Notes under the pieces: model-generated
Databases searched by the model: none
Told to the model about the DNA's origin: nothing
Seen by the model: only the letters and a program-made list of their open reading frames with translations
NCBI RefSeq assembly: GCF_900120195.1
Contig: NZ_LT635539.1
Coordinates: forward strand, 2,451,441-2,515,440
DNA: 64,000 nt
Direction: 5' to 3'
Source of the DNA: Blautia sp. Marseille-P3087
GTDB taxonomy: Bacteria; Bacillota; Clostridia; Lachnospirales; Lachnospiraceae
Part shown: piece by piece, positions 16,903 to 25,775 of the stretch
Numbering within the stretch: the first letter of the stretch is position 1
Layout of the letters: the number at the start of each line of letters is the position of its first letter
Made by a program: the position numbers and the translations under genes

Positions 16903-18150
16903 ATGAGCAAAAAATGTATAAAATGTGGACATGCGCTTCCGGATGATGCGTCATTCTGTCCGCACTGTACTGCAGTTCAGACGGAAAAACAGGAGATAAA
17001 AACTCCAAGACGATGGAAGCGGGCAACCCTGACAGTTCTGGGAATATTGATTTTCATAGGAATCATCGGGGTGGCGGTATCAATGTACCACAGACCGAAG
17101 GTATATGAAGGTGGCGCACAGATTGATTATGTGGACAAGGATAAAACTTATAAAGTCCTGCTGACCTTTTCGGAGGGTGACGGTGTGACGGGGCATGCAC
17201 AGGGAGAACGTACAGATACACTGGCGGAAGGTCAGGACAGTGCTCTGCCGTGTCAGCTGTATGTTCTCAATCAGGATACGGGAAAACTGGCATGGGAAGA
17301 GTTTTCGAAAGAAGTGGAATCCTGCAGAGTAGATACAAAGCCGGCTGACGGCTCACGGAAAATGGAATATATAGAGCCGATGTATAATGAAAGTTTTCCG
17401 GATGCAGCATACACCTCAGATATTTATTTTACATCTGAAAGTGGTACAAATGACATTGTATGGACGGTGAAAATGAAAAATGGTGATACAATTTCTTTAA
17501 GCACGCGTCTTACTATTGAAAAACTGCCTGCAGTAACTTATCATGCAGAGGACACACCGATGGAAACTACAGAGGAGCTTCAGGAACTTCTGGATTCTAT
17601 TGATAAAGAAGTATCTTCTGATACACCGGTATATCTGTACCTTCCGGCGGTGACATATGATGGAGATATTACTTTTGGTGATCACACCTGGGGAATTCAT
17701 GGATGCACCAACGGAGATGCGGAGACCACCTTTACCGGAACAGTCAGTCTGAAAGGGCTCAACGGAAATTATGCCGATATATCAGGAATCCGTTTTGAAG
17801 GAAGTTCCGGAACCGGACTGGATGCATACTGCTTTGCAAGTGCTTCAGAGTGTAGTTTTGAAGGCTGGGATATAGCAGTTTACTCACATAGTGGAGGCTG
17901 GGTTAATACGACGGACAGCACTTTCACAGATAACAAAATCGGCCTGAAGTTCGATACCACTATGTCGTACGGTAGTTCGCCGAATTATCTGAATAATACA
18001 TTTACCGGAAATGGAACGGCTGTCTGCATTGACAATCTGCCGGGTAATGAAGTGATTGATTTTGCCGGAAGTACATTTTACGGAAATGATACAGACATTG
18101 AAAACAAAGCAGGTCATACGATTGATACGGCAAAGGCGACATTTGAATAA
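16903..18150 (+). CDS. Zinc-ribbon, single-pass membrane protein with outer beta-helix
   Basis: 415 residues. N-terminal zinc ribbon with two CxxC pairs ('KKCIKCGHALPDDASFCPHC'), a basic linker, one membrane helix at ~43-62 ('LTVLGILIFIGIIGVAVSMY'), then an outer region. Residues ~230-410 read as a right-handed parallel beta-helix: repeated short strands such as 'GIRFEGSSGTGL', 'ASECSFEGWDIAVYS', 'TTDSTFTDNKIGLKF', 'YLNNTFTGNGTAV'. This is the fold of carbohydrate-binding or lyase domains, but no active site is recognised. It forms a two-gene unit with the kinase. Confidence 0.75.
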   Translation: MSKKCIKCGHALPDDASFCPHCTAVQTEKQEIKTPRRWKRATLTVLGILIFIGIIGVAVSMYHRPKVYEGGAQIDYVDKDKTYKVLLTFSEGDGVTGHAQGERTDTLAEGQDSALPCQLYVLNQDTGKLAWEEFSKEVESCRVDTKPADGSRKMEYIEPMYNESFPDAAYTSDIYFTSESGTNDIVWTVKMKNGDTISLSTRLTIEKLPAVTYHAEDTPMETTEELQELLDSIDKEVSSDTPVYLYLPAVTYDGDITFGDHTWGIHGCTNGDAETTFTGTVSLKGLNGNYADISGIRFEGSSGTGLDAYCFASASECSFEGWDIAVYSHSGGWVNTTDSTFTDNKIGLKFDTTMSYGSSPNYLNNTFTGNGTAVCIDNLPGNEVIDFAGSTFYGNDTDIENKAGHTIDTAKATFE

Positions 18151-18165
18151 ACTAAGAAAGAGCTT

Positions 18166-18200
18166 AAGGCTTCTGCAATATATTTTGCAGGAGTCTTTTT
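18166..18200 (+). terminator. Intrinsic terminator of the kinase operon
   Basis: GGCTTCTGCAA / TTGCAGGAGTC hairpin (G-U pairs) followed by TTTTT. Confidence 0.8.
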
Positions 18201-18369
18201 GCGTTACAGAAAATTGCTTCGTTTTGTGCCGGATAAATATGCGTGAAAGTGCTGAAAAAGATATCCAAAATCATATGCTGTGAGATAATGGGTTTTCATT
18301 GGAACTTATGCTACACTCAATCTATATGTCTTATATGGAATGTATAGGAAAAAGAAACGGGGGATTTAC

Positions 18370-21096
18370 ATGAGAAAAAAGAAGATTGCAATGTTTCTGG
18401 CTATGGCGCTTACTCTTACGCAGAGTGTGGGAATGACTGTGCCGGTGGCAGCAGAAGAACTGGAAATTGATGCCGGTCAGGAGGAAGTATTTCAGGATGA
18501 CAGTGATGCAGAGACAACAGTAGATGAAGAAACTGCTTCCGGGGAAGAAGTAAGCATTCAGGAAGAAGCAGACGAGACACAGGATGAGACTGTGCCGGTA
18601 ACAGAGGAAGAGATTTCAGAGTACACAGATGGTATAGAAGTATTTGGCGATTCTTCGGAAGGACTGAGTACATTCAGTGCTGATGCAGCAGAAAAACAAT
18701 ATGTGATTGGCACAATGTTTCAGGGTGATGGTGGAACCCAATCCGTGCTTCCAAATGGTACAATCAGAATCCATATATATCTTTCTGAATCTGTAGATGG
18801 TGAGAACTGGGAGGAGACCTCGGATGATTACACGCTGGAACTCCCGCCGGTGGATACAGAGTATAAGGATATGGCAGACTATGAAATAGACGGAAAAGAG
18901 ATCATAGTGAATGCTCATAATAAGACAGGACCGGTTGATTTTCCTGTAAATGTTTTGATAGATGGAAAAGTGGTATGCACAGAAAGGCTTCACTTTGATA
19001 TTAACAGGTATGTTATTTTTCCGGAAAATGTTCCGGAAGAAATCAGTAATCTTGCAGAAGGACAGCAGTTGGATATTGCCAAAGATCTGAAACCATCACT
19101 TGTCTATTATGATGAGAATGATAAGCAGGAAACAGTACAGGACTGCAAAATCGTGCTTGATGGGTATGATGAAGAAGGTGGATGGAGCTGTGAGGATGAA
19201 GAAGCGGAGCTTCCTGTTCTGACCAGAACAACCGGAGATTCTACATGGATCAGGCTGGTTGCCAGGATAAAAGATGACACTGGTGAATGGAAGGAAGTCG
19301 CTGGCCGCAACTATTCTTTTGAGGAGCTGCCAGGCAATAACGGCGACGGTGATGATGGCGACAACGGTGGTGATGGCGATCATAATGATGACAGTGAATC
19401 AAGAAGTCCGTACGAGTTGAGTATCCATTATGTGGACACAACAGGCAATGGTGCAATGTTGCCAAACAGTAAGCTGACAATCGAAACGAATCTGCGGGAT
19501 AAGACCGGTGGTCTGAATCCTGTGACAGATTACAGACTGGAAATTGTGGAACAGCCAGAAGTGGCGAAGGTTACTGTTGCAGCAGATGGCAAAACTCTTC
19601 TGGCAGAGTCTGGCGATGCTACAGGAGACGCCTACTGTTATGTTTCTGTACAGGTACCGGATCAGAATGGAGATTATAAAGAAGCATTCCGCAAAGATAT
19701 ATGGTTTGAAGTCAGTGAGTTTGTACTGACGCCGTCAATCCTGGATGATGGATCTGGGAATATGATCAATCCGGCGGTTGGTGAGACAGTTAATGTTGCC
19801 AGATTTGGGGTAAAACTTGTCCGGTATATCAATGGACAGGGAGAACCAGTTGATGTAGACAGTGATGATATCAGAATTGTAGTTGCTTCATGGTGGGATG
19901 ATGAAACTGGTGAAGAACGTGATTATGACAGCTGGACATGGGATCTGAAAGATGTTGAAGGACAGGAACTCCCGTTTATGACCAGAAAGACAGGGGATTC
20001 TACCTGGATTGCCCTGACTGCTCTGTGGAGAAATGAAGATGGTGACTGGGAGCAGATCGCCAGAAAGAATTATTATATTGATCCAACTGACAGGCAGCAC
20101 AGCCATACATGGAATGCAGGAATTGTTCTGGAAGAGGCTACATGTAAAACCGCAGGAAGTAAGTTTTATAAATGTACCGGATGCGATGCCACAAAAACAG
20201 AAAAGATTCCGGCGAAATCTCATACAATAGTAAAAGATAATGCAATCAAAGCGACTGTATTTAAAGCAGGAAAAACGGAGGGAAAACACTGTAAAGTCTG
20301 TGGTACTGTGATTACGAAACAGAAAACTATAGCAAAACTGACTCCAAAGATTTCTCTGACTGCTTCTTCACTGAAAATGCAGACAGGTCAGTCTGCAACT
20401 GCGTTCAGAGCAGGTGGGTTTGCGGCCGGAGATTATGTGACAAAAGTGACTTCCACTAACACAAACATTGTGAAAGTATCATCTGTAAAGCGCAATGGAA
20501 CCTTCAAACTGACGGCAGGCAGGAGAACAGGAAATGCTACCGTGACAGTTATTCTTGCAAGCAAAAAGAAAGCTGCTTTCAGAGTGACTGTACAGAGAGA
20601 AACAGTAAGAACTGAGAGAGTGGCGGTAACGGTCAGAAATCTGACAATGACTAAAGCAACACCAGTGAAACTGTCACCTTCAGTTGTCGTTACTCCGGTA
20701 ACCAGCAGAGAAAGAGTTACATATTCATCTTCAAACAGAAATATTGTTAAAGTCAGCTCGCAGGGTGTGGTCAGAGCAATCAGACCGGGAACAGCAAGGA
20801 TCACTGTAAGATCCGGAAGTAAACGGGCAGTTGTGACAGTGAAAGTTAATGCAATAAGAACAACGAAACTTTCAGGAATACCGGCATCGAAGACGGTTTC
20901 CCGAGGAAAGACTTTCCAGATCAGAGCCGTGGCAGCACCAAAGAATACTGATGAAAGAATTATTTACGCATCATCCAACGGAAAAATTGCAACAGTAACA
21001 TCCGGCGGTGTGGTAAAGGGACTGCGTAAAGGAACAGCAACGATCACTGTCAAGAGTGGTTCAAAGAAAATGACCTGCAAGGTAACTGTGAAGTAA
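18370..21096 (+). CDS. Large secreted protein with Ig-like (Big_2) repeats
   Basis: 908 residues from ATG 18370 (GGGGG 7 bp upstream). Signal peptide ~1-28, then an acidic Glu/Asp/Thr-rich segment to ~100. Two homologous beta-sandwich modules follow; each ends in a repeat with 'TGDSTWIRLVARIKDDTGEW' or 'TGDSTWIALTALWRNEDGDW', and they are separated by a Gly/Asp linker. Residues ~580-660 hold a four-Cys segment ('ATCKTAGSKFYKCTGC' and 'GKHCKVCG') of the kind seen in Clostridia surface proteins. The C-terminal ~250 residues are Big_2-like Ig repeats ('VTYSSSNRNIVKVSSQGVVRAI', 'IIYASSNGKIATVTSGGVVKGL'). There is no LPxTG motif. Role unknown; probably adhesion or a wall-bound scaffold. Confidence 0.8.
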   Translation: MRKKKIAMFLAMALTLTQSVGMTVPVAAEELEIDAGQEEVFQDDSDAETTVDEETASGEEVSIQEEADETQDETVPVTEEEISEYTDGIEVFGDSSEGLSTFSADAAEKQYVIGTMFQGDGGTQSVLPNGTIRIHIYLSESVDGENWEETSDDYTLELPPVDTEYKDMADYEIDGKEIIVNAHNKTGPVDFPVNVLIDGKVVCTERLHFDINRYVIFPENVPEEISNLAEGQQLDIAKDLKPSLVYYDENDKQETVQDCKIVLDGYDEEGGWSCEDEEAELPVLTRTTGDSTWIRLVARIKDDTGEWKEVAGRNYSFEELPGNNGDGDDGDNGGDGDHNDDSESRSPYELSIHYVDTTGNGAMLPNSKLTIETNLRDKTGGLNPVTDYRLEIVEQPEVAKVTVAADGKTLLAESGDATGDAYCYVSVQVPDQNGDYKEAFRKDIWFEVSEFVLTPSILDDGSGNMINPAVGETVNVARFGVKLVRYINGQGEPVDVDSDDIRIVVASWWDDETGEERDYDSWTWDLKDVEGQELPFMTRKTGDSTWIALTALWRNEDGDWEQIARKNYYIDPTDRQHSHTWNAGIVLEEATCKTAGSKFYKCTGCDATKTEKIPAKSHTIVKDNAIKATVFKAGKTEGKHCKVCGTVITKQKTIAKLTPKISLTASSLKMQTGQSATAFRAGGFAAGDYVTKVTSTNTNIVKVSSVKRNGTFKLTAGRRTGNATVTVILASKKKAAFRVTVQRETVRTERVAVTVRNLTMTKATPVKLSPSVVVTPVTSRERVTYSSSNRNIVKVSSQGVVRAIRPGTARITVRSGSKRAVVTVKVNAIRTTKLSGIPASKTVSRGKTFQIRAVAAPKNTDERIIYASSNGKIATVTSGGVVKGLRKGTATITVKSGSKKMTCKVTVK

Positions 21097-21148
21097 AATG
21101 ACTAAAATCTAAATAACATGAAATAGAAACAGAAAGGAGATAAATAAA

Positions 21149-21397
21149 ATGGAAAGCTGGCTTTGGGGATGGTTTATAGGAATTATTGTGGCGCTGATTA
21201 TTCAGTATTTTATTGCCAGAGAATTTCAGAGGATTGCAGAATTGAAAGGCCATTATGAGAAAAGATATTTTTGGATAACATTCTTCTTATGGATTGTAGG
21301 AATGCTTCTGGTAATTGCACTGCCGGATCTGAAGAATCGCGAGCTGCTTCAGACAGGACACAGTGGAAGTAGCGATGATTCGCTCCCGGAAATCTGA
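21149..21397 (+). CDS. Small two-helix membrane protein
   Basis: 82 residues with a strong ribosome site (AAAGGAG) 10 bp upstream. Two membrane helices ('WGWFIGIIVALIIQYFIA' ~7-24 and 'YFWITFFLWIVGMLLVIAL' ~41-59) flank a short charged loop 'REFQRIAELKGHYEKR', and a Ser/Asp tail follows. No family recognised. It lies between two large surface-related genes and 75 bp before the zinc-ribbon/TPR-like gene. Confidence 0.65.
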   Translation: MESWLWGWFIGIIVALIIQYFIAREFQRIAELKGHYEKRYFWITFFLWIVGMLLVIALPDLKNRELLQTGHSGSSDDSLPEI

Positions 21398-21471
21398 TAC
21401 GATGACAAAGTATCGATAAGAACGCAAAAAATATGAGATTATTCAATTATCATGAAACATGAGGTGGAAAA

Positions 21472-23679
21472 ATGGGAGAGACATACGCAAGATTATATTC
21501 TCTGCCGGAAAGATTGTATACTATGGGAGCTCCTGTTGTAGTTGCAGCCGGAGCTTTACTTAAAGACAATCGAAATGGCAATATAATCGTACAGTTGAAG
21601 ATTCAGAATATCTGCAGTAAAACAATAAAGGCAGTAACTGTTAAGATTACATCTATAGATACGGTAGGAAGAACTCTGGGCGAAGAAACAGAATATCAGT
21701 ATCTGGATCTGAATGTAAAAAGAAATGAATTTTTGGGTCAGCAGGTTCCGATAATTGTTCCAAATGAACAGACTCGTTCATATTCTGTTAAAGTGACGGA
21801 GGCTGCATTTGATGATAATACTGTATGGGCGGGAAATGAAATATGGGAGCCACTGGAAAAACCGGATCCGATAGAGAAAAAAATCGCAAATGGAGAGCTG
21901 GCCAGGCAGTACAGGATAAAGTATGGGAAAAACAGTAAGTACCTGTTGAAACAGGATAGGGATTTATGGTTCTGTACCTGTGGAGCGATCAATCATGAGA
22001 GTGAACTCAGTTGCTGTAGCTGTCATATAGATCGCAAAAAACTTGAAGAACTTGATGTGGATGCTCTGAAGAAGGAATGCGATGCGCGACTGGAAGATGA
22101 GCGAAAAGAGAGAGAACGTAAACAGGCAGAAGCAGCGGTTGAAGCGAAAAAGAAACAGAAGAAGATAAAGATGATCGTGGTCGGTGTGGCAGCAGCAGTA
22201 GCTGTGGCAGCAGTGGGAGTGGTCATTAAGGATAATCTGAATAAGAAGAAGCTTTATAATCAGGGGCTGGCTCTTTTGGAAGATGAAAAATACGATGATT
22301 CTATTGCACTTCTTGAGAGCCTGAACGGATACAAAGACAGTAAAGAACAGATTATCTATGCGGAATATCAGAAAGCTGTCAAATATGAAAAATCAGGCGA
22401 ATATGAAGAAGCACTTGCCTTATATGAAGAACTGGGAGATTATGAGGATAGTAAAGAAAAATATAAGGAAGTGCAATATAAGTTACATCCGGCTAAAAAG
22501 CTTTGTGAGTATGTTCGGGAAAATGGAACTTCAAGTGATTTTGAGATGAGAGGAAATAGTCATAAATACACAGGCGTGTCCATGGATATACTGGTAGATC
22601 AGTCTGGTTCGGATCTGTCTGCTGATGACAAAATATACATCACAGATTCAGATGATGACCAGTTCTGGGTTGAGAGCGTTCTGACAAAAGAAGGATTGTA
22701 TATAGATATCATTCTTCATTTTGTATATAATGCAAATGGAGAAGGGACAATGGAATATACATACTATTTTGAACAGTATAATATCTGGAAGACCGCTGAT
22801 GAACAGTATGATGGAAGGGGAACGATATCAGGCCAGACATCAATCGCATCTTACCAGAAAGATGCGATGCTGACAGTCGATAATGAAAAAATGGAAGTAC
22901 TCAGTGATCCCGAAAATGAAATATGGCAGACGGTTACTTTAACTGAGGGAAGCAGTGCGGAAAGTATAACATCAACTGTGGCAGCAACTTTTAATTCTTT
23001 TCAGTATTATCTGGAAAATAATACTGATATTACGATGAAAGATCTGGGATTTAATCTGAAGGAAGAAGATCAGAGAGAAGAAGATCAGGATACAGATACA
23101 GTCCAGGAAGAGGCAGTACAGAAAGATGCGGCGCAGGAAGATACATCGCAGGAAGAGGGCACAATAAAATCCAAAGATGATTTTATTGCGGCATATGTTG
23201 ATCATACAGATGCGGATAATGATTATAAAAGTGGATATGACTACTGCATGAAGCATATGGACGAATTTAAGGATCTGACGGAAGAGGAACTGTCTGCTGT
23301 TTTTCCCTGCAGATTTCGATATTATAAGGTGAATCTGGCAGTGGGTGGAACAACTGGTGCCGGTGATCTCTATGAATATGACGCAGAAGGTAACACCAGA
23401 CATCTTGGAAGATACGCGGCAGATGACAGTTATCGCACACGTGAAGATATAAATCCAAACTGGCCGGAGATTGATGGAACCTGGAGAATTGAAGATGGGA
23501 AACTGATCAGAACAATTACATCCGGGAATCAGGAAAAAATATATACTGTTAAATCTCTGGAGCGTGATGGGTACTATTTATTATGCTTTGAAAATAAATC
23601 AGGGGATGTAAGACCGGTCATGATGATTGTTTTATATGATGAGAACGATATGCCATTATATGATTTTAAAGAAAACTAG
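21472..23679 (+). CDS. Zinc-ribbon membrane protein with TPR-like repeats
   Basis: 735 residues. Residues ~1-140 form a beta domain ('GNIIVQLKIQNICSKTIKAVTVKI'), followed by a zinc ribbon with four Cys ('WFCTCGAINHESELSCCSCH', ~166-185). An Arg/Lys/Glu coiled coil precedes a membrane helix at ~236-253 ('MIVVGVAAAVAVAAVGVVI'). Next come two to three tetratricopeptide/SEL-like units with the 'YKDSKE' signature ('LALLEDEKYDDSIALLESL', 'YEEALALYEELGDYEDSKE'). The outer C-terminal half has no recognised family and an acidic Gln/Glu-rich linker near 540-565. Domain order parallels the zinc-ribbon protein at 16903, hinting at a shared signalling theme. Confidence 0.7.
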   Translation: MGETYARLYSLPERLYTMGAPVVVAAGALLKDNRNGNIIVQLKIQNICSKTIKAVTVKITSIDTVGRTLGEETEYQYLDLNVKRNEFLGQQVPIIVPNEQTRSYSVKVTEAAFDDNTVWAGNEIWEPLEKPDPIEKKIANGELARQYRIKYGKNSKYLLKQDRDLWFCTCGAINHESELSCCSCHIDRKKLEELDVDALKKECDARLEDERKERERKQAEAAVEAKKKQKKIKMIVVGVAAAVAVAAVGVVIKDNLNKKKLYNQGLALLEDEKYDDSIALLESLNGYKDSKEQIIYAEYQKAVKYEKSGEYEEALALYEELGDYEDSKEKYKEVQYKLHPAKKLCEYVRENGTSSDFEMRGNSHKYTGVSMDILVDQSGSDLSADDKIYITDSDDDQFWVESVLTKEGLYIDIILHFVYNANGEGTMEYTYYFEQYNIWKTADEQYDGRGTISGQTSIASYQKDAMLTVDNEKMEVLSDPENEIWQTVTLTEGSSAESITSTVAATFNSFQYYLENNTDITMKDLGFNLKEEDQREEDQDTDTVQEEAVQKDAAQEDTSQEEGTIKSKDDFIAAYVDHTDADNDYKSGYDYCMKHMDEFKDLTEEELSAVFPCRFRYYKVNLAVGGTTGAGDLYEYDAEGNTRHLGRYAADDSYRTREDINPNWPEIDGTWRIEDGKLIRTITSGNQEKIYTVKSLERDGYYLLCFENKSGDVRPVMMIVLYDENDMPLYDFKEN

Positions 23680-23711
23680 TACATTGTTGAGAGTATGAAA
23701 CGATGTACTAG
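23676..23711. other. Inverted repeat at the end of the zinc-ribbon/TPR gene
   Basis: Perfect 9-bp CTAGTACAT / ATGTACTAG starting at the stop codon, 18-nt loop, no T run. Possibly an mRNA 3' end or decay block. The rest of 23712-23838 shows nothing clear. Confidence 0.35.
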
Positions 23712-23838
23712 ATTACAGGAAAATAAACAAGAGTTTGCTATGGACTTGTTTTAGGATTGATTATGTTCAGGTCATCCGTTTTTTAGCGTCTGAATGACTA
23801 CAGTTGCACTTACTTTGAGATAAGTCATCTAATTTAGG

Positions 23839-23882
23839 AAAGGCTCCACCGAGTTCAAGTATGCGAACCCGGGGAGCCTTAT
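23839..23882 (-). terminator. Terminator of the rbr-perR-rbr operon
   Basis: Long hairpin on the minus strand: AAGGCTCC / GGAGCCTT outer stem and CCGGGTTC / GAACTCGG inner stem (one G-U), followed by TTTCC. Confidence 0.8.
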
Positions 23883-23904
23883 TATATTCTGTGTACTTTG
23901 TAGA

Positions 23905-24447
23905 TTAGCCGAAGTATCTCTTAAGCAGACCAGCGAATGCTTTTCCGTGTCTTGCTTCATCTTTTGCCATTTCATGAACAGTGTCATGGATTGCATCAAG
24001 GTCAGCTGCTTTTGCACGTTTTGCAAGGTCGAATTTACCTGCAGTAGCACCGTTCTCAGCTTCTACACGCATTTCAAGGTTTTTCTTTGTGCTGTCAGTA
24101 ACAACTTCGCCGAGAAGTTCAGCAAATTTTGCAGCATGTTCAGCTTCTTCATAAGCAGCTTTCTCATAGTAAAGACCGATTTCCGGATAGCCTTCTCTGT
24201 GAGCAACTCTTGCCATAGCGAGGTACATACCAACTTCGGAGCATTCACCCTGGAAGTTTGCTCTGAGGTCTGCAACGATGTCTTCGCTGACACCCTGAGC
24301 AACACCGACAACGTGCTCAGCAGCCCATGTCATTTCAGCATCCTGTTTTGTAAATTTGGAAGCAGGAGCTTTACATACCGGACAAACTTCCGGAGCAGCG
24401 TCACCTTCGTAAACATAACCACATACATTACATACCCATTTAGCCAT
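23905..24447 (-). CDS. rbr: Reverse rubrerythrin (rubredoxin domain first), copy 2
   Basis: 180 residues from the ATG at 24447 (GGAG upstream; an earlier in-frame ATG at 24471 adds eight residues and is unlikely). An N-terminal rubredoxin domain with two CxxC pairs ('CNVCGYVY', 'CPVCKAP') precedes the di-iron four-helix domain ('[24 protein letters not shown]', '[16 protein letters not shown]', '[16 protein letters not shown]'). This is the domain order of clostridial reverse rubrerythrins, NAD(P)H-linked peroxidases protecting anaerobes from H2O2 and O2. Only three residues differ from the copy at 24964-25506. Last gene of the perR operon. Confidence 0.95.
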   Translation of the reverse strand: MAKWVCNVCGYVYEGDAAPEVCPVCKAPASKFTKQDAEMTWAAEHVVGVAQGVSEDIVADLRANFQGECSEVGMYLAMARVAHREGYPEIGLYYEKAAYEEAEHAAKFAELLGEVVTDSTKKNLEMRVEAENGATAGKFDLAKRAKAADLDAIHDTVHEMAKDEARHGKAFAGLLKRYFG

Positions 24448-24492
24448 AATCTTAATCTCCTTTATTTTCAATAAATTCTATTATTTCCTTTA

Positions 24493-24888
24493 TTATACTT
24501 CTGTATTCTTCAGACAGTCTTCGCAGAGCCCGAAAAAACGTATATCACATGAGGCAATCTTACCACCGAAGTTCTTAACAGCCTTTGGTGCAAGTTCGTT
24601 CATATCCTCTGTTTCCAGATCCAGAACCCGCTTGCATTCGGTACACATGAAATGACAATGCGGGATGACACAGCCGTCAAAATGATCGGCGCCGCCAAAA
24701 CTGGATAATTTCTGGATTTCTCCAAGATCGGATAACAGGGAAAGGTTGCGATATACGGTTCCCAGACTGATGTTGGGGTATATTTTTTTTACATTTTCAT
24801 ATACCACATCTGCAGTGGGGTGATCCTTACGTGTCATGAGAAACTCCTTAATGGATTCTCGCTGGCGACTGTATTTCAATGTAGCCAT
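24493..24888 (-). CDS. perR: PerR-type Fur-family peroxide regulator
   Basis: 131 residues. Winged helix ('TADVVYENVKKIYPNISLGTVYRNLSLLSDLGEI') and C-terminal dimer/metal domain. Metal-site residues fit PerR: His23 in 'DHPTAD' and the paired His of 'IPHCHF'. The structural zinc site is CTEC plus CEDC. It is expected to sense H2O2 through metal-catalysed His oxidation and to derepress the flanking rubrerythrins. It lies between two nearly identical rbr genes in one minus-strand operon. Assignment as PerR rather than Fur rests on the context and these His residues. Confidence 0.88.
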   Translation of the reverse strand: MATLKYSRQRESIKEFLMTRKDHPTADVVYENVKKIYPNISLGTVYRNLSLLSDLGEIQKLSSFGGADHFDGCVIPHCHFMCTECKRVLDLETEDMNELAPKAVKNFGGKIASCDIRFFGLCEDCLKNTEV

Positions 24889-24963
24889 ATATCGTTTCCT
24901 TTCTATGATTTAATATTTTACATAAGCCATGTATCATTCGGAATTCGCTGCGTGGCTTGTAGC

Positions 24964-25506
24964 TTAACCAAAGTATCTTTTAAGCAGACCGGCGAATGCT
25001 TTGCCGTGTCTTGCTTCGTCTTTAGCCATCTCATGTACAGTGTCATGGATTGCATCAAGGTCAGCAGCTTTTGCACGTTTTGCAAGGTCGAATTTACCAG
25101 CAGTAGCACCGTTCTCAGCTTCTACACGCATCTCAAGATTTTTCCTGGTGCTGTCAGTAACAACTTCACCGAGAAGTTCAGCGAATTTTGCAGCATGCTC
25201 AGCTTCTTCATAAGCAGCTTTCTCATAGTAGAGACCGATTTCCGGATAGCCTTCTCTGTGAGCAACTCTTGCCATTGCAAGGTACATACCAACTTCGGAG
25301 CATTCACCCTGGAAGTTTGCTCTGAGGTCTTCGATAATGTCTTCGCTGACACCCTGAGCAACACCAACAACGTGCTCAGCAGCCCATGTCATCTCAGCGT
25401 CCTGTTTTGTAAATTTGGAAGCAGGAGCTTTACATACCGGACAGACTTCCGGAGCAGCGTCACCTTCGTAAACATAACCACATACATTACATACCCATTT
25501 AGCCAT
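24964..25506 (-). CDS. rbr: Reverse rubrerythrin (rubredoxin domain first), copy 1
   Basis: 180 residues, same architecture as the downstream copy: rubredoxin CxxC pairs, then the di-iron helices with 'EYxxH'-type ligands ('[16 protein letters not shown]', 'DEARHGKAF'). Differences from copy 2 are confined to the '[10 protein letters not shown]' stretch (two residues) and one Lys/Arg change. First gene of the operon, preceded by GGAG and by a promoter with a PerR-box-like palindrome. A weak hairpin (AAGCCA / TGGCTT, 24923-24960) separates it from perR and might reduce read-through. Confidence 0.95.
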   Translation of the reverse strand: MAKWVCNVCGYVYEGDAAPEVCPVCKAPASKFTKQDAEMTWAAEHVVGVAQGVSEDIIEDLRANFQGECSEVGMYLAMARVAHREGYPEIGLYYEKAAYEEAEHAAKFAELLGEVVTDSTRKNLEMRVEAENGATAGKFDLAKRAKAADLDAIHDTVHEMAKDEARHGKAFAGLLKRYFG

Positions 25507-25549
25507 AATCTTGATCTCCTTTTCTTTTTAAGTTAGTCTTATTTAATAA

Positions 25550-25564
25550 TAGTAATTGTTACTA
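25550..25564. promoter_or_regulatory. PerR-box-like palindrome
   Basis: TAGTAATTGTTACTA: perfect 6-bp arms around TTG, 15 bp overall, close in size and AT pattern to the Fur/PerR 7-1-7 box. It lies just downstream of the -10 of the rbr-perR-rbr promoter, where a bound repressor would block transcription. Confidence 0.6.
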
Positions 25565-25582
25565 ATTTCTTGCTGTGACTAT

Positions 25583-25611
25583 AATTTAGCATAATGAGAT
25601 TGTTTTGTCAA
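25583..25611 (-). promoter_or_regulatory. Promoter of the rbr-perR-rbr operon
   Basis: Minus strand TTGACA (perfect), 17-bp spacer, TAAATT, about 75 bp before the first rbr start. Confidence 0.7.
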
Positions 25612-25775
25612 TAAGAATTTTAACAAATGTTTTTCTTTTTTTCAGATATAAATAAAGGTCGTTTTCTGATACAATGGATAAGGTTGAAAAGATAAGAGAA
25701 TCTTAAGATTTTACCCCATAGATATTAATTCTTGACAGCTATAGTAAGACCATAACAAACAGGAGGCAGGGGACA

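Noticed and set aside
24820-25536. 238-residue plus-strand frame across the rbr copy 1/perR junction
   Set aside because: It is antisense to rubrerythrin and perR; its Phe/Ser/Cys-rich composition is that of a shadow frame, and a near copy appears antisense to the other rbr.
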